NCBI GenBank assembly: GCA_035551995.1
Contig: DASZME010000025.1
Coordinates: 1 to 64,000 of the forward strand
Source of the DNA: RYN-428 sp035551995
GTDB taxonomy: Bacteria; Planctomycetota; Phycisphaerae; Tepidisphaerales; Tepidisphaeraceae
Length of the DNA stretch: 64,000 nucleotides
Direction: 5' to 3'
The first letter of the stretch is position 1. Every line of letters begins with the position of its first letter. Shown in pieces: positions 47,501 to 56,539 of the stretch. The position numbers and the translations under genes are program-made. The notes beneath the pieces were generated by a model, which had not been told where the DNA came from, made no database searches, and saw only the letters and a program-made list of their open reading frames with translations.

Positions 47501-47593
47501 CTGGCACACGTGGACTTTAAACCTCGGCGGCGTCCGGCGTTTAGAGGCGTCGCGCGAACCATTCATTCGCTTTCGTAATCTTGAAACCCACAT
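44522..47593 (-). CDS. LEPR-XLL secreted protein with Ig-like/CARDB repeats (B)
   Basis: A 1023-residue paralogue of the 801-residue protein. The N-terminal motif 'CQSLEGRRYLTGA' is followed by the shared 'VAGDPWTGGDIVVTFKN'. At least six Ig-like repeats follow, with recurring 'GTYYVLAV', 'PSVNIGS' and 'NTGNA' patterns typical of CARDB-like domains. No enzyme domain and no outer-membrane anchor are visible. GGGAG lies six bases before the ATG. It is probably a structural surface protein; the two genes look like a tandem duplication with repeat-number change. Confidence 0.75.
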   Translation of the reverse strand: MWVSRLRKRMNGSRDASKRRTPPRFKVHVCQSLEGRRYLTGANVSVTAFDISSPNAQVAGDPWTGGDIVVTFKNTGTAATQGTIAVNLSLTMDTDITTAPADPGTFAIGAQGTVAPGLQPGSMTSVSIPVSQTLPDSPCTYYVLAELGDSNGNDAVSNALSSATAVVTTVAINSKPDVLPTFSGLPITGTAGSSFPTASNPTITLTNSGETSTEGTITAALYLTKTDVVQSVAGLTEIGTATFSSGIAPADTASISIPFGAVPSQAGVYYVMAVLTDSNPSNDDVLSSGISTASQQVVVKLHAAVAVAITSTPLSEFAGLATTDSVTVHLTNNGPSPTSAPLTVDLYLTQSSTPSAPIADDQVATGTAIALAAGTASGGAHAQTVALGQIPNVAAGTYHLLAVPASGSPNDVSASVVSSAIITIAAPVPNLVATSSTMLALTQGAPFSGTVAVALENTGNALVNAAVDPVTVSLFLTTDPSASQSLTGLAPFGTTQTTGNIAPAATADVGVPVSADFNAAAGPFYILAVLTSDQFSPQFSLLSPSPSVNIGSLPSLVASSSMALSLIEGVEYSGSISVTLTNDGDASANGAIDPISVNVYLTANPDPTQSTSSLPLLGTGQTASDIAPGMNANLDVSVAADGTVAAGSYYLLAVVTSGETPLSQESILASTPSVEVAPAPASISAAINSPDVTASAQSAELITVVYTADAPINTASIMGGNLVVQGPTGATESVLLTDVSGSGNTVTATYSVPAPFMHWTVADSGIYTVNVVADSVADENGIGVAAATSSFDVNVPGSFSLGPVVTNFPASALGGSTLKAVTLSIVDNTSVAISGDVAIDLFASLSPSLQGAIPLTGLFKNGYFRPGAVKSVRFARVTLPSAAGTYYLVAQASLNDGIASLPVVSSGSIAVAMPFVDIASTGFSAPAAKGDGTIAGAVLVLQNNGNISAAGVATVSFSDANADVFAPLPLKLNLKAGLARTYKIKFVIPRSAVGSIVMATVTFPGDANSGIGGLDSAGPITST

Positions 47594-47656
47594 AGTTTGC
47601 TCCCGGTGCCTTTCGCTAAATAATCCCGCTTGCCCGTGGCGCTGGTTGCCCGTCGA

Positions 47657-50600
47657 TCAACGCGCGCCAAGATACGGCGCGTTCTCCAGTTGAGCGGGCA
47701 TGATCGCCGGTTCTACCGCCGCTGGCTTGGGCGCATCAAAAGCCAACCGCATCCCAACGTCGCCGAACGCCGGCATGGGACTTTCGGCAGTCGTCTTGGG
47801 GTCATAAGGCGTATCCGGTTCCATACGCGTGTTCTGCACCGTGTCGCCGACGCTGCTGAGGGCCGAGAGTCCGATGACGCGGTATTGCAAACCCGCGCCC
47901 GACGATTCAGTTACCCATTCCGCCACGTTCCCCACAAGATCATGAAACTCGTAGTCCATTTTGTCCGGCGTCTGGCGGAACCAAACAACACCGTCTTCCT
48001 GAGGCCCGGAAACGGCCGCGAACTGCGGTAACGTCGCGGCGAAACTCCGCCAGCTTTGCAGCATCGGAACCAATGTTACGTTGTTCTTCACGTGATACTT
48101 CTTAAACAGGTTGTCGAAAGTCCGATCGCGAAGGTTGGGCGGTTCCGTCGTCGGCTGACCAAGCACCCATGCGTTATATTTGTAAAGCTCGAATTGACGG
48201 TACGCGCACCGCCATTCCGCAACGCTCGGCAGACGCACTCCGATCGACTTGCAAATCGCCTGGGCGAACTCCGGAGAGATGTCGGTCACCGGAGAGCGAA
48301 CTGACGGCTTTTCAATCCCGCGTCCGCCTCCCCGTACTCCCTTCCACACTGTCTCGTCGAGCGACCAGTCAGGGTCAAGCCAATCAGCCTTCACGACGAT
48401 ATTTTTCCCCTCAGACGCGCGTGACGCCGACCACGCGCGCACACCCGGCGATCGATTTTCGTTCATCGAAATCAGCTTATCGAAAATCATGGGGTGACTG
48501 GAGATGATTTTATTCAATACCCCCACGCTCAGCTCCGTCGTACATAGATAGTATGGCTCTATATCTTTCTCTTTGCGATCCTTGTTGACGAGGTTGAATA
48601 CGACTTTCACGCCGACACTATCGGCGGCCGAGAACACAACGGAAACGCCGTCTTGTTCCTCTTTTTTCCAGAGAGACGCATCCATTGCAAATGGCGCCGA
48701 ACTCGGGTCAATCCGCTTTGGAACCGGTAATCCGCTCAGGTAGTTTGCCACGGCATTCGTCCTCGGCAAACCTTTGATCAATTCCGTCGCGCGATCGACG
48801 AATTCTCCCAGCCTCTTGCGATCGATCGGGCCGTCCGCGGCTCTGAGTTCACGATTAAAATTGAATGCGAGAATGTCATAATAAAGGCGACCTCGCACGG
48901 CTTCATCGCGGGTCTTGCCGACGATTTCTTGAAAATCGGCGGGATCGACATGAAACACTTTGGATCGCTTCAGAATCGGTTCCACCCGACTCTGATCGGA
49001 ATTGCGCAATCCCTCGAGCCAGTGATCTTTGCAGGCCAGCTCGAATGTCTTTCTGGCTTCCCGACATTGCGAGGAATCCGGGGCCGCGTCCATGGCCGCG
49101 AAAACGGCGCCGACCATTTTTTCGTCCTCGTCCGCCTGCGATGTGGGCCATGGCGCGGATGCAAGGCCCTGCGCAAGCCGTTGCCAGGCCGCGATGACCA
49201 ACGCGCGATCTTTGGCGGGCGAACGATCGGCAATGATCGTTTTCACGAGCGTCTTCGGACTCGCGGTTACAAGAGAAGCGATGACCGCTTTCGATGTGGC
49301 CAGTTCTCCGGCGCTTTGATCGCATAGTGCGGTTAGCTCCGAGGGCGAGGATTGATTGCGTTCGTCGAAGTCTTTGATGCTGGCGCAGACGTCGCGGCCT
49401 GATTGCACCTGGCATGGCTCAGCGAGTATGGCACGGGCGTCACACCAGTAGTTCCATAGGTTGTCGGCGATAGCAGAGTCTTTTGCGATCATTTCACCAA
49501 GATGGCGTCGGTGATCATCCAGATGCATCGCCGCGTCGTCCGGTTCCAAGTGAGAGAGATAGTTAAAACGCGAGGCCTGGAGCCAATTGGTTTCCGTTTC
49601 TCTGACCTTCTGCATTTCGAGGAGCCACGGGTCTTTTTGCGGCATCTTGGAATCGAAATCCGGCGCCACCGACGGCAGATTCTTTAAGACTAACAGAGCT
49701 TTTTGAGCCGCTGCGATTCGGTCGACAAGAATCCGTACGTGCTCCAGGCTGTCCATGACCGCCGACGCAGGTAGTTGCGATTGCAAAACCGCGTCCGTCT
49801 TGATCAAGTTCAGGTATTTTGGCCAACTGACGTCGAACGGAGGTCCCCGTAGTTGCTCTTCGTCGCCGGCGTGCCGCAATGCGACTTGAAGGAGCGATCC
49901 CGACATATGGCGGGAATCCGATTCGAGGTTTTCGAGCGATCTAACAGTGGCTTGACGGGCGCGAAGGATGTCGGCTGACGCGGCGCGGGACCATGTCTGG
50001 GCGGCGGCGTTAGACTGATCCAGATCGTCCACTTCTCGTTGGAAATTCGCTTGCACGACGCGCGCCTCGGAGGCGGCCATGGGGAACGCCGCTGATATCT
50101 GTTTTACTGACATCGCGAGCGGCCCGTCGATATCTCTCAGTTTCTTGATTTTGGCCATCATCGCCGGGACCCAGTTTGGATCGGGGTCCGTCGCGCCGAT
50201 GGACGGCGGCGCCGCTTGGGTTATAGCCCGGTGTCCACGAAAATGAAGGAGTATTGCCGCGACCGCGATCAAGAGAATCGCCCCCGCTGACGCGGCCACT
50301 GGCAATAGTCGGTTTCGAGAAGGCGATGGCGTAGGCTTGGCGGATTTTTCTCTCGCGTGAAGGCCGACCTGGTGAATCGATGCGGTGGCGTCAATCATCG
50401 ATTGACCGGCCGCGATCGGGGTGTGATTGGACGCGTCGCGATCGGCCGGATCGATTTCTGCCGGGAGAGAATCGATCGGTATTCGGGCGGCGATTTGAGC
50501 GATCGCGTCCGTCGTCGCCGCGGCCTCGGCGGGAGATCTGAATTCCGCGAAGCTGTTTGCGATGACCGTCAGCGCGCTGGCCGCGTATTGACCTTGCTTA

Positions 50601-51499
50601 TTTGAAAGCGGTGTCTTAATCCGTGCGAGCGGCTTGAGCGTTTCGTCGCCGGCCCGAAAGCAAAAATATGCCGACGAAGGCAGGTCGCCGAACAAGACGT
50701 CCATCCACCGATTTGAATCCGGACAGATTAGCGCGACACGCACGTCGTCGTCGGCTAAAGCGGCGGTAAAGCCCGACCAGGCGCCGAGGGCCTGCGTCGG
50801 CGTCGCGCCGCACGCGGGCACGCGGACATGGAGGTACTTTGGCGGTGGAGAAGCCGATGCATTGACCTGACATGCCGGATCGATCAGATCGCCCACGGCG
50901 CCAACTAAGCGTAATAGTGTCTGCGCCTCCTGCATCTGTTTTGACTGAACGACCGAATCGAATCCCTGCCGATTCCAATGGGGCGGTAATGACGGCGGGG
51001 CCGCCGCCGCCAGCGCCTGGAGGTTTTGCCGCGTCTTAAGGACGGCGGCCTGGAGGCCGTCGGCCGTCGCGGCGGCTTTGACGGCGGCCTCTCCGGACAG
51101 TAGCTGCGCCAACGCCGGCCCAAGCATCCATTCCATCGACGCGCCGTTCGCATGGACGCAGAGAATCATCGGATATTCCGCCCGGCCGACCTTGTCCCGC
51201 GACGCCCACAACCTGGCGAGGACGATGTCACGACCGGCGCGACTAACATATGTATGACCCCAGGGAATCGATTGGCCCGCCGCGTCCAGTCGGCGCCACG
51301 TTCCCATCTGCGGCTCAAATCCGTGATCGTAGATCTCCTGCTTGAACGCGCGGAGAACGACGGTGCTCAATCCGATCCCAGGCACATGGTCCGGCACGAC
51401 CGGGTGTTTTCCCAGCGCGCCGACAACCACGGCCGGAGCGCCTCCCGACAGGTCGCGGCCCGGTGCACGGCTTCCGGTAGGATTGGTTAGCGAACGCAC
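47657..51499 (-). CDS. TagF-like protein fused to an FGE-like (SUMF1) domain, module 2
   Basis: About 1,280 residues following tssM2. The N-terminus ('VVVGALGKHPVVPDHVPG', then 'EYPMILCVHA') is TagF-like and matches the small TagF-like protein after tssM1. A membrane helix at about 400-422 ('AGAILLIAVAAILLHF') divides it, so the C-terminal 860 residues should face the periplasm. They contain helical sequence and, at the end, an FGE-like domain: 'VRLPSVAEWRCAY', 'FHDLVGNVAEWV' and 'GDVGMRLAF'. The final cysteine near the FGE C-terminus is absent, so formylglycine formation is unlikely; a binding or sensor role is inferred. GTG at 51499 with GAGG five bases upstream is preferred to a TTG at 51514. 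Confidence 0.65.
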   Translation of the reverse strand: MRSLTNPTGSRAPGRDLSGGAPAVVVGALGKHPVVPDHVPGIGLSTVVLRAFKQEIYDHGFEPQMGTWRRLDAAGQSIPWGHTYVSRAGRDIVLARLWASRDKVGRAEYPMILCVHANGASMEWMLGPALAQLLSGEAAVKAAATADGLQAAVLKTRQNLQALAAAAPPSLPPHWNRQGFDSVVQSKQMQEAQTLLRLVGAVGDLIDPACQVNASASPPPKYLHVRVPACGATPTQALGAWSGFTAALADDDVRVALICPDSNRWMDVLFGDLPSSAYFCFRAGDETLKPLARIKTPLSNKQGQYAASALTVIANSFAEFRSPAEAAATTDAIAQIAARIPIDSLPAEIDPADRDASNHTPIAAGQSMIDATASIHQVGLHAREKSAKPTPSPSRNRLLPVAASAGAILLIAVAAILLHFRGHRAITQAAPPSIGATDPDPNWVPAMMAKIKKLRDIDGPLAMSVKQISAAFPMAASEARVVQANFQREVDDLDQSNAAAQTWSRAASADILRARQATVRSLENLESDSRHMSGSLLQVALRHAGDEEQLRGPPFDVSWPKYLNLIKTDAVLQSQLPASAVMDSLEHVRILVDRIAAAQKALLVLKNLPSVAPDFDSKMPQKDPWLLEMQKVRETETNWLQASRFNYLSHLEPDDAAMHLDDHRRHLGEMIAKDSAIADNLWNYWCDARAILAEPCQVQSGRDVCASIKDFDERNQSSPSELTALCDQSAGELATSKAVIASLVTASPKTLVKTIIADRSPAKDRALVIAAWQRLAQGLASAPWPTSQADEDEKMVGAVFAAMDAAPDSSQCREARKTFELACKDHWLEGLRNSDQSRVEPILKRSKVFHVDPADFQEIVGKTRDEAVRGRLYYDILAFNFNRELRAADGPIDRKRLGEFVDRATELIKGLPRTNAVANYLSGLPVPKRIDPSSAPFAMDASLWKKEEQDGVSVVFSAADSVGVKVVFNLVNKDRKEKDIEPYYLCTTELSVGVLNKIISSHPMIFDKLISMNENRSPGVRAWSASRASEGKNIVVKADWLDPDWSLDETVWKGVRGGGRGIEKPSVRSPVTDISPEFAQAICKSIGVRLPSVAEWRCAYRQFELYKYNAWVLGQPTTEPPNLRDRTFDNLFKKYHVKNNVTLVPMLQSWRSFAATLPQFAAVSGPQEDGVVWFRQTPDKMDYEFHDLVGNVAEWVTESSGAGLQYRVIGLSALSSVGDTVQNTRMEPDTPYDPKTTAESPMPAFGDVGMRLAFDAPKPAAVEPAIMPAQLENAPYLGAR

Positions 51500-51561
51500 G
51501 CGGTCCTCAAACAAATTCCAAATAAAAAAACAATAGCGGCACGACGAGATTCCCCATTAGC

Positions 51562-54500
51562 TCACTGCATATTTATTTTTAATTTCTTGCTGTCGTTAAA
51601 GGCGTCAGGAATTTTTGCGTCGATTTTGATTTCCACAAAAAGGATCTTTTCGCCTTGATCGCTGGTCATTTTTACCACGATGTTATCATGTTTGTCCTTC
51701 GTCCACGGCGCGTCGCGAAGCAGGTGGTGCAGGGGCCATTTTTCGGGCAGAGAAAAAACTGTCGGCGGCTGGCCGAGCTTCGGCCCGTCCTGGATGGGCC
51801 ATAGATTAAATGAAGCCTTACCCGCGTTGCCGTCAAAATTAAGCGCGATATCGTGATAGTCCAGGTTGTCCGATTTGGGAGGTAGCTGAGCCTGCGTAAA
51901 TTGAATGAGCTTGTACACCGCCACCAACTTCGATCTCTCGGCCGTACCATTGACGAACGCGATTTGCGCGGACTTGGCTGGAAGTACGAGCTGACATCGC
52001 TCGGCGGCGGTAATCCATGCGATCATCTCGTCCGCGTTGTCTATCCAGTTTTCGTCGTCGCTCGACACATCCCCGAAAATGATTCGATGCCGGAGCTGCT
52101 CGATGGCGCGGCTGGACGTCGGATCGCCCCCTTTCTTTTCCCTTGGATGAAGGGCGGTGAATTTTGCGCGGAAGTCGGCATAGGCTTCTGGCGACAGATC
52201 GTCGCCGTCGCTTCTAATCGGGAAACCCCTCACTTGTTTTAAGTCGACCAGCGTATCCCTATACAGATTTTCCGATGCCCTCGCGAGAACTGCCAGCCCG
52301 CCGCGACTCACGTCATACCAATATCTGATCGCGTAATTGGAGCGAAATTGCGGGTCAGGGGTGACGTATTTTTTTTCCATTTCGGCGCCTGACACGCCGG
52401 CAAGGACCTTTCTCGCGTCATCGAGCGATAATGCCGTCAGATCGCTCCACGACTTGGCGCAACGGGTCGTTGTCGCCGCGAAGGGAGAGCCCCCAGCCAG
52501 TTCGTCCCGTCCCGCCTTCATATCCGTAAGAATCGACGGGAGTGTTTCGTCGTTCTGCACGAACGGCATCTCCAGGGCCTCTTCGATCATCTTGCCCAGC
52601 GAAGCCAGTTGCGGGTTGATGTCGGCGGCATCCAGCGTTTTTGCTTCCGATGCAAATGATTTCCAGTCGAGCGTATCGACGCCGGCCTTTAGGCGGGAGA
52701 CCTGCGCTTTCCAATATTCCCCGTAGGCTTTTGCATACTTATTTTTTCCGTCGGCAGCGGCCCGGGCTTCGCTTTTGAGAATTGTCGTGTCAAGAACGGC
52801 GTTATCAGCGGTGATGGCGTTGATCAGTTTCTCAAATAGGTCGAAGAAACGCTTGGCCGCTTCGGGAGCATAGCCTTGATCCAGCCCGTCGGATACCGTT
52901 AAGGGCGCCCGCGCCGGCGCGGCGGTCGGATTCTTAGCCGCTAACTTCCTGACCTGTTCTTCCCAATTCTGCAAGGCCGTTCCCGTCAGCACTCGCTCAT
53001 AAATCCTCGAACGGCGGGCTCGTTGCACGAAGCTGGAAGCCGATTCGCAGGTTTGTATGGCGCGCGTATCGAGTTCAGTCGGTTTGGAGGCGTCTTGAAG
53101 AAGAGGATTCTTCGCCTCCTCGGCGGCGGCCTTATCCACCACCGCCTGCAGGCGCTCGATGGTGTCGGTCGGTCCCGGCAATCCGGCTTCCGCGGTCGCC
53201 ATGTCCGCGATCGCCTTGTAGGCGGCCAATCTTCTCTGATATTGCCAGACATGCTTGGATCCCGGCGTTGTCGGCGTGCGCCCGCTCAGCATCCGCCAGC
53301 CGAGAATCGCGTCATCTTCGGCGTTCAGGTTGTCCGACTCGTTTTGCCATTTTCCGAACATTGCATGAAGGCGAACCCTGGCCCTGGCGACCGCCTCTTT
53401 CAAAGCCGGAAGAAGCTCCTGCGTTTGCGGCGGCGCCAACGCTTCAAGCATGGAAAGCGCGGCGTCGCCCCGATCTTTGCAGTCTTTCAGCAATTTGGCC
53501 ATCGGTTCGTTTTCGATCGGCGCATTGAGGGCGATCGCCCGCTGGAGCGAATCGGCCTTCCTGGAAAAATCAAGCACGGCGCCGGACCACGTCCCGTTGA
53601 ATTTCGAAAAACCGTCAAGGGTCTGCAAGAATATCAATTTATTGTTTTCATCGACGATGCGCCGCAAGAATGCATCTTCGGCCGCCGCGTAGGCGGACAC
53701 TTCGCCGTTCAAGGTATTGAGATGATCGAGCTGCCCGGAGATTGAAGTCAGGTGATACTGAACGATATCGTCAACCCCGTTTTTGATGGCGGCGTCAAGG
53801 TCGTATGGAGGCGGGGTCAGCGGCGCAGTCACGGGGCCGCCGTATATTTTATTTCTAAAGTCAAACGTGATCGGCGGATCGTCGGAATTCGCTCCGTGCT
53901 CCAGCAGCTCGACCAGCGGTTGAAATTCAAATTTGCGTTCGGTCGGCCACGACCCGGCCATCTCCGCGCGAAGATCGATTAGATTTTGCAGTGCTTTCAG
54001 CGACCGGTTGATTTCGGGGGTGGCGACTGTTTCATCGGTTTCGTTTTTTAGCGCCCTGCTTTCATTGTGAATGGTGGCGATCGCGGCGCGGACGAGCGGA
54101 AACAGCACGCCCTGCTCGAAGAATTCGCGGCGGCGGCGGCGGTTGGCGTCCTTGAGATCTTCCCCGACTTTGGACCAGACCCGGAAGGCCATCGGGACGT
54201 TCAGATCATCCTGCGCGAGCCGTAGATTCAGTTCGTGAACTCCCTGACGCGTGTCATGGGGCAGCCTTGGTCCGTCCCAGTTGATTTTTTCGTCGCCTTG
54301 ATAGACCGGGTGATTGCCGTTGAAGCTGACCACTTCGAATTTTTTATCGGCGGCGGCATCGACATTCTTCCAGAAGTCGTCCTGTCGGCCGACGCTATTC
54401 TCCAGAGACGTCAAACCGAAAACGGTCCATACGACAACGGCGGCGGCCGATCCGGTGAGCGCGAGCGCTAAAGCCGTGTTGCGGAGCCGCCGTGCGAAAG

Positions 54501-55773
54501 TGACGTTGGCGTTGCTGGTGACCAGCCCCTTTTCCTCAAAGGCCTTCACGAGAAATACGTCCCGCAGAAACAGTGTTTTTTCCTCTTTCCAGATACTGGT
54601 GGCGGGGCGGCTGCGCGTGGCAAGGCCCAGTTTCCCAGCGAGGTCTACGTCAAGTTCCGCGCCCTCCTGCATGGCGGACGTGAAATAAATTCCGCGCAAA
54701 AACAGTGGTTTGGCGGACCAGTGGTTGGGCGTAAACACCTTTTCAAGATAGACGGCGAGGTTGGCGCCGAGCGCCTGAAACTCGCCGGGAAATCCATAGA
54801 GGTCGTCTATTTGATCGGATCGGCGGACGCTCTGCGGCTCGACGACCTTGGGATCGAGCATGATCGAAAGTCGCAGGCGCTTGAGCCGTTGGCTGATCGA
54901 ATCAAAATGTTCTTCGACTTTTTGGGGACTGAACGCGTTATCGAGATTGTCGGGATTGGACCATCCCAGCATCTGTTCACAGGAGACTTCATCTTTCAGA
55001 TTAGCGAAGAACTTGCGCGAGCCGGGCAATTTATCCGCTTTGGTCAAAAGGATGTAGACGGGGAATCGGATTTCGAGTTCCTTCTGGACGTTGTCGAACT
55101 CGGCGGCGATTTTTTCGGCTTTTTCGCGGACGTCTTTCAGTGAAGCTTTGTAAAGATGATCGCACGGGATCGCCAGGATGATCCCATTGATGGGACATCG
55201 CGGGCGGGCCTTTTTAAGAAGCCGAAGCGCCGCCTGCCACTCGTTTTCCCGCCCGTCGGTCTTCTTTTCGAACATGAGTCGGCCGGCGGTGTCGAGCAGA
55301 ATCGCCTTGTCCGCGACCCACCAATCCACGTTGAGAGTTCCGCCGATTCCGGCGTCGAAGTCGTTCATTCCCCGGACGAAATTAATGCTGGCATGGCGAA
55401 TTGCTTCGGTTTTCCCGGCGCCCGGTTCGCCCACCATGACATACCACGGAGCGGAAGCGGGATCGTCCAGTTTGCCGCGCCTGCGAAATTCGGCCATGGC
55501 GTCGGCGAACTTCTTCTGCAGCGACCGGATATCCGCCGACGCTCCTCCCTTAACCAGTTGGGCGCCACGGCGGCGGTCGCGGGTGGCCAGCATCAACTGA
55601 ATCGAAATCAGCAGGAGGCCGAAAATGACGAACCCGCCGACGACGATCGCGCCGGCGTAAAGATCGTGATCGGACAATTGCGTCGCGAGCATGCCGTCGC
55701 GCGCGATCGCCGGCAACGCGAGAATCGAAGCGACGCCACGTAAACCAGGGATCGCGTTTCTAAGCCACATCAT
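51562..55773 (-). CDS. tssM: T6SS membrane complex ATPase-like protein TssM/IcmF (copy 2)
   Basis: Second TssM, 1,403 residues. One or two N-terminal helices (a clear one at about 38-63) are followed by the NTPase domain with Walker A 'GEPGAGKT' (about 111-118). A further helix ('ALALALTGSAAAVVVWTVF', about 432-454) precedes a large periplasmic C-terminal part. It is clearly homologous to copy 1 in layout ('WWVADKAILLDTAGR' against 'WWFFENAVVLDSAGD'), but diverged enough to serve a different TssL/TssJ set. ATG with GAGG eight bases upstream. Confidence 0.92.
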   Translation of the reverse strand: MMWLRNAIPGLRGVASILALPAIARDGMLATQLSDHDLYAGAIVVGGFVIFGLLLISIQLMLATRDRRRGAQLVKGGASADIRSLQKKFADAMAEFRRRGKLDDPASAPWYVMVGEPGAGKTEAIRHASINFVRGMNDFDAGIGGTLNVDWWVADKAILLDTAGRLMFEKKTDGRENEWQAALRLLKKARPRCPINGIILAIPCDHLYKASLKDVREKAEKIAAEFDNVQKELEIRFPVYILLTKADKLPGSRKFFANLKDEVSCEQMLGWSNPDNLDNAFSPQKVEEHFDSISQRLKRLRLSIMLDPKVVEPQSVRRSDQIDDLYGFPGEFQALGANLAVYLEKVFTPNHWSAKPLFLRGIYFTSAMQEGAELDVDLAGKLGLATRSRPATSIWKEEKTLFLRDVFLVKAFEEKGLVTSNANVTFARRLRNTALALALTGSAAAVVVWTVFGLTSLENSVGRQDDFWKNVDAAADKKFEVVSFNGNHPVYQGDEKINWDGPRLPHDTRQGVHELNLRLAQDDLNVPMAFRVWSKVGEDLKDANRRRRREFFEQGVLFPLVRAAIATIHNESRALKNETDETVATPEINRSLKALQNLIDLRAEMAGSWPTERKFEFQPLVELLEHGANSDDPPITFDFRNKIYGGPVTAPLTPPPYDLDAAIKNGVDDIVQYHLTSISGQLDHLNTLNGEVSAYAAAEDAFLRRIVDENNKLIFLQTLDGFSKFNGTWSGAVLDFSRKADSLQRAIALNAPIENEPMAKLLKDCKDRGDAALSMLEALAPPQTQELLPALKEAVARARVRLHAMFGKWQNESDNLNAEDDAILGWRMLSGRTPTTPGSKHVWQYQRRLAAYKAIADMATAEAGLPGPTDTIERLQAVVDKAAAEEAKNPLLQDASKPTELDTRAIQTCESASSFVQRARRSRIYERVLTGTALQNWEEQVRKLAAKNPTAAPARAPLTVSDGLDQGYAPEAAKRFFDLFEKLINAITADNAVLDTTILKSEARAAADGKNKYAKAYGEYWKAQVSRLKAGVDTLDWKSFASEAKTLDAADINPQLASLGKMIEEALEMPFVQNDETLPSILTDMKAGRDELAGGSPFAATTTRCAKSWSDLTALSLDDARKVLAGVSGAEMEKKYVTPDPQFRSNYAIRYWYDVSRGGLAVLARASENLYRDTLVDLKQVRGFPIRSDGDDLSPEAYADFRAKFTALHPREKKGGDPTSSRAIEQLRHRIIFGDVSSDDENWIDNADEMIAWITAAERCQLVLPAKSAQIAFVNGTAERSKLVAVYKLIQFTQAQLPPKSDNLDYHDIALNFDGNAGKASFNLWPIQDGPKLGQPPTVFSLPEKWPLHHLLRDAPWTKDKHDNIVVKMTSDQGEKILFVEIKIDAKIPDAFNDSKKLKINMQ

Positions 55774-55831
55774 TGAAAAGACCTCGCGTGATCGTCATCG
55801 CAACAGACCCGGCCAACTGAGGAAGATTTTG

Positions 55832-56512
55832 TCAGGGCTTGCCGCGCGCGGACTGCACGTCAAGGTGTTGCCGCAGCGTCGCGGTCTTATCCAGATACAG
55901 AACTCCGTTGAACACGAACGCCAGAAGGAGCAAAAACGCGCAGCCCACCGCAATCACAAGCAGCGGCCGCACTGTCGACAAATGCAGCACGCGGCGATCG
56001 GTATAATCATAGGTTTCAGGGCAAATTCGCTCGTCGGAACCCATCCGATGGCGGATTCTCACGCTGATGGCCGTCAGGTAATCTCGGATAACCTTGCTGT
56101 TTCCCTTGTTCGCGCCTTCAAATCCCAGCCCCAGGCAAATGTAAAATACTTCCAGGCGTTCTTCGGCGTCGGGCGAGGCGTCGGCGAGGGTTTGGTTTAG
56201 CAGGTCGAAAAACTCAATGTCGCCCATTCGTCGGCCTTCGGCACGCGCCAGGCGTTCTTCATTCCATCGCGAGGCGAAAGGCAGCGCGCTTTCGCTGATC
56301 ATGGAATCCACGAAATAAATGACCGGCAGCCGGACTTTGTTGTACTGCGCGCTGATTCCGTGCGTCATCGCGGTTTGCTGAATTGAATCCAGGAGATTGA
56401 GTATCTTTATCCTCACCGGAGCAATGTCAAATTCCTGCCCGCTTGCGCGCGCGGATTGGTTGAGTGCCGAGATATTGACGAAGAGCGGCTCGTATAATTC
56501 AGGTAGAGTCAT
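55832..56512 (-). CDS. tssL: T6SS membrane complex protein TssL/DotU (copy 2)
   Basis: A compact TssL of 226 residues, about the size of the bare DotU domain plus anchor. The N-terminal helical domain begins 'LPELYEPLFVNISALN', and one membrane helix lies at about 183-206 ('PLLVIAVGCAFLLLLAFVF'). It lacks the Pro-rich N-terminal extension of copy 1 and any OmpA domain. It is placed between the helical protein and tssM, as in module 1. Confidence 0.88.
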   Translation of the reverse strand: MTLPELYEPLFVNISALNQSARASGQEFDIAPVRIKILNLLDSIQQTAMTHGISAQYNKVRLPVIYFVDSMISESALPFASRWNEERLARAEGRRMGDIEFFDLLNQTLADASPDAEERLEVFYICLGLGFEGANKGNSKVIRDYLTAISVRIRHRMGSDERICPETYDYTDRRVLHLSTVRPLLVIAVGCAFLLLLAFVFNGVLYLDKTATLRQHLDVQSARGKP

Positions 56513-56539
56513 AGGCGGGCACCGCTTGTTTGTGGAGTT

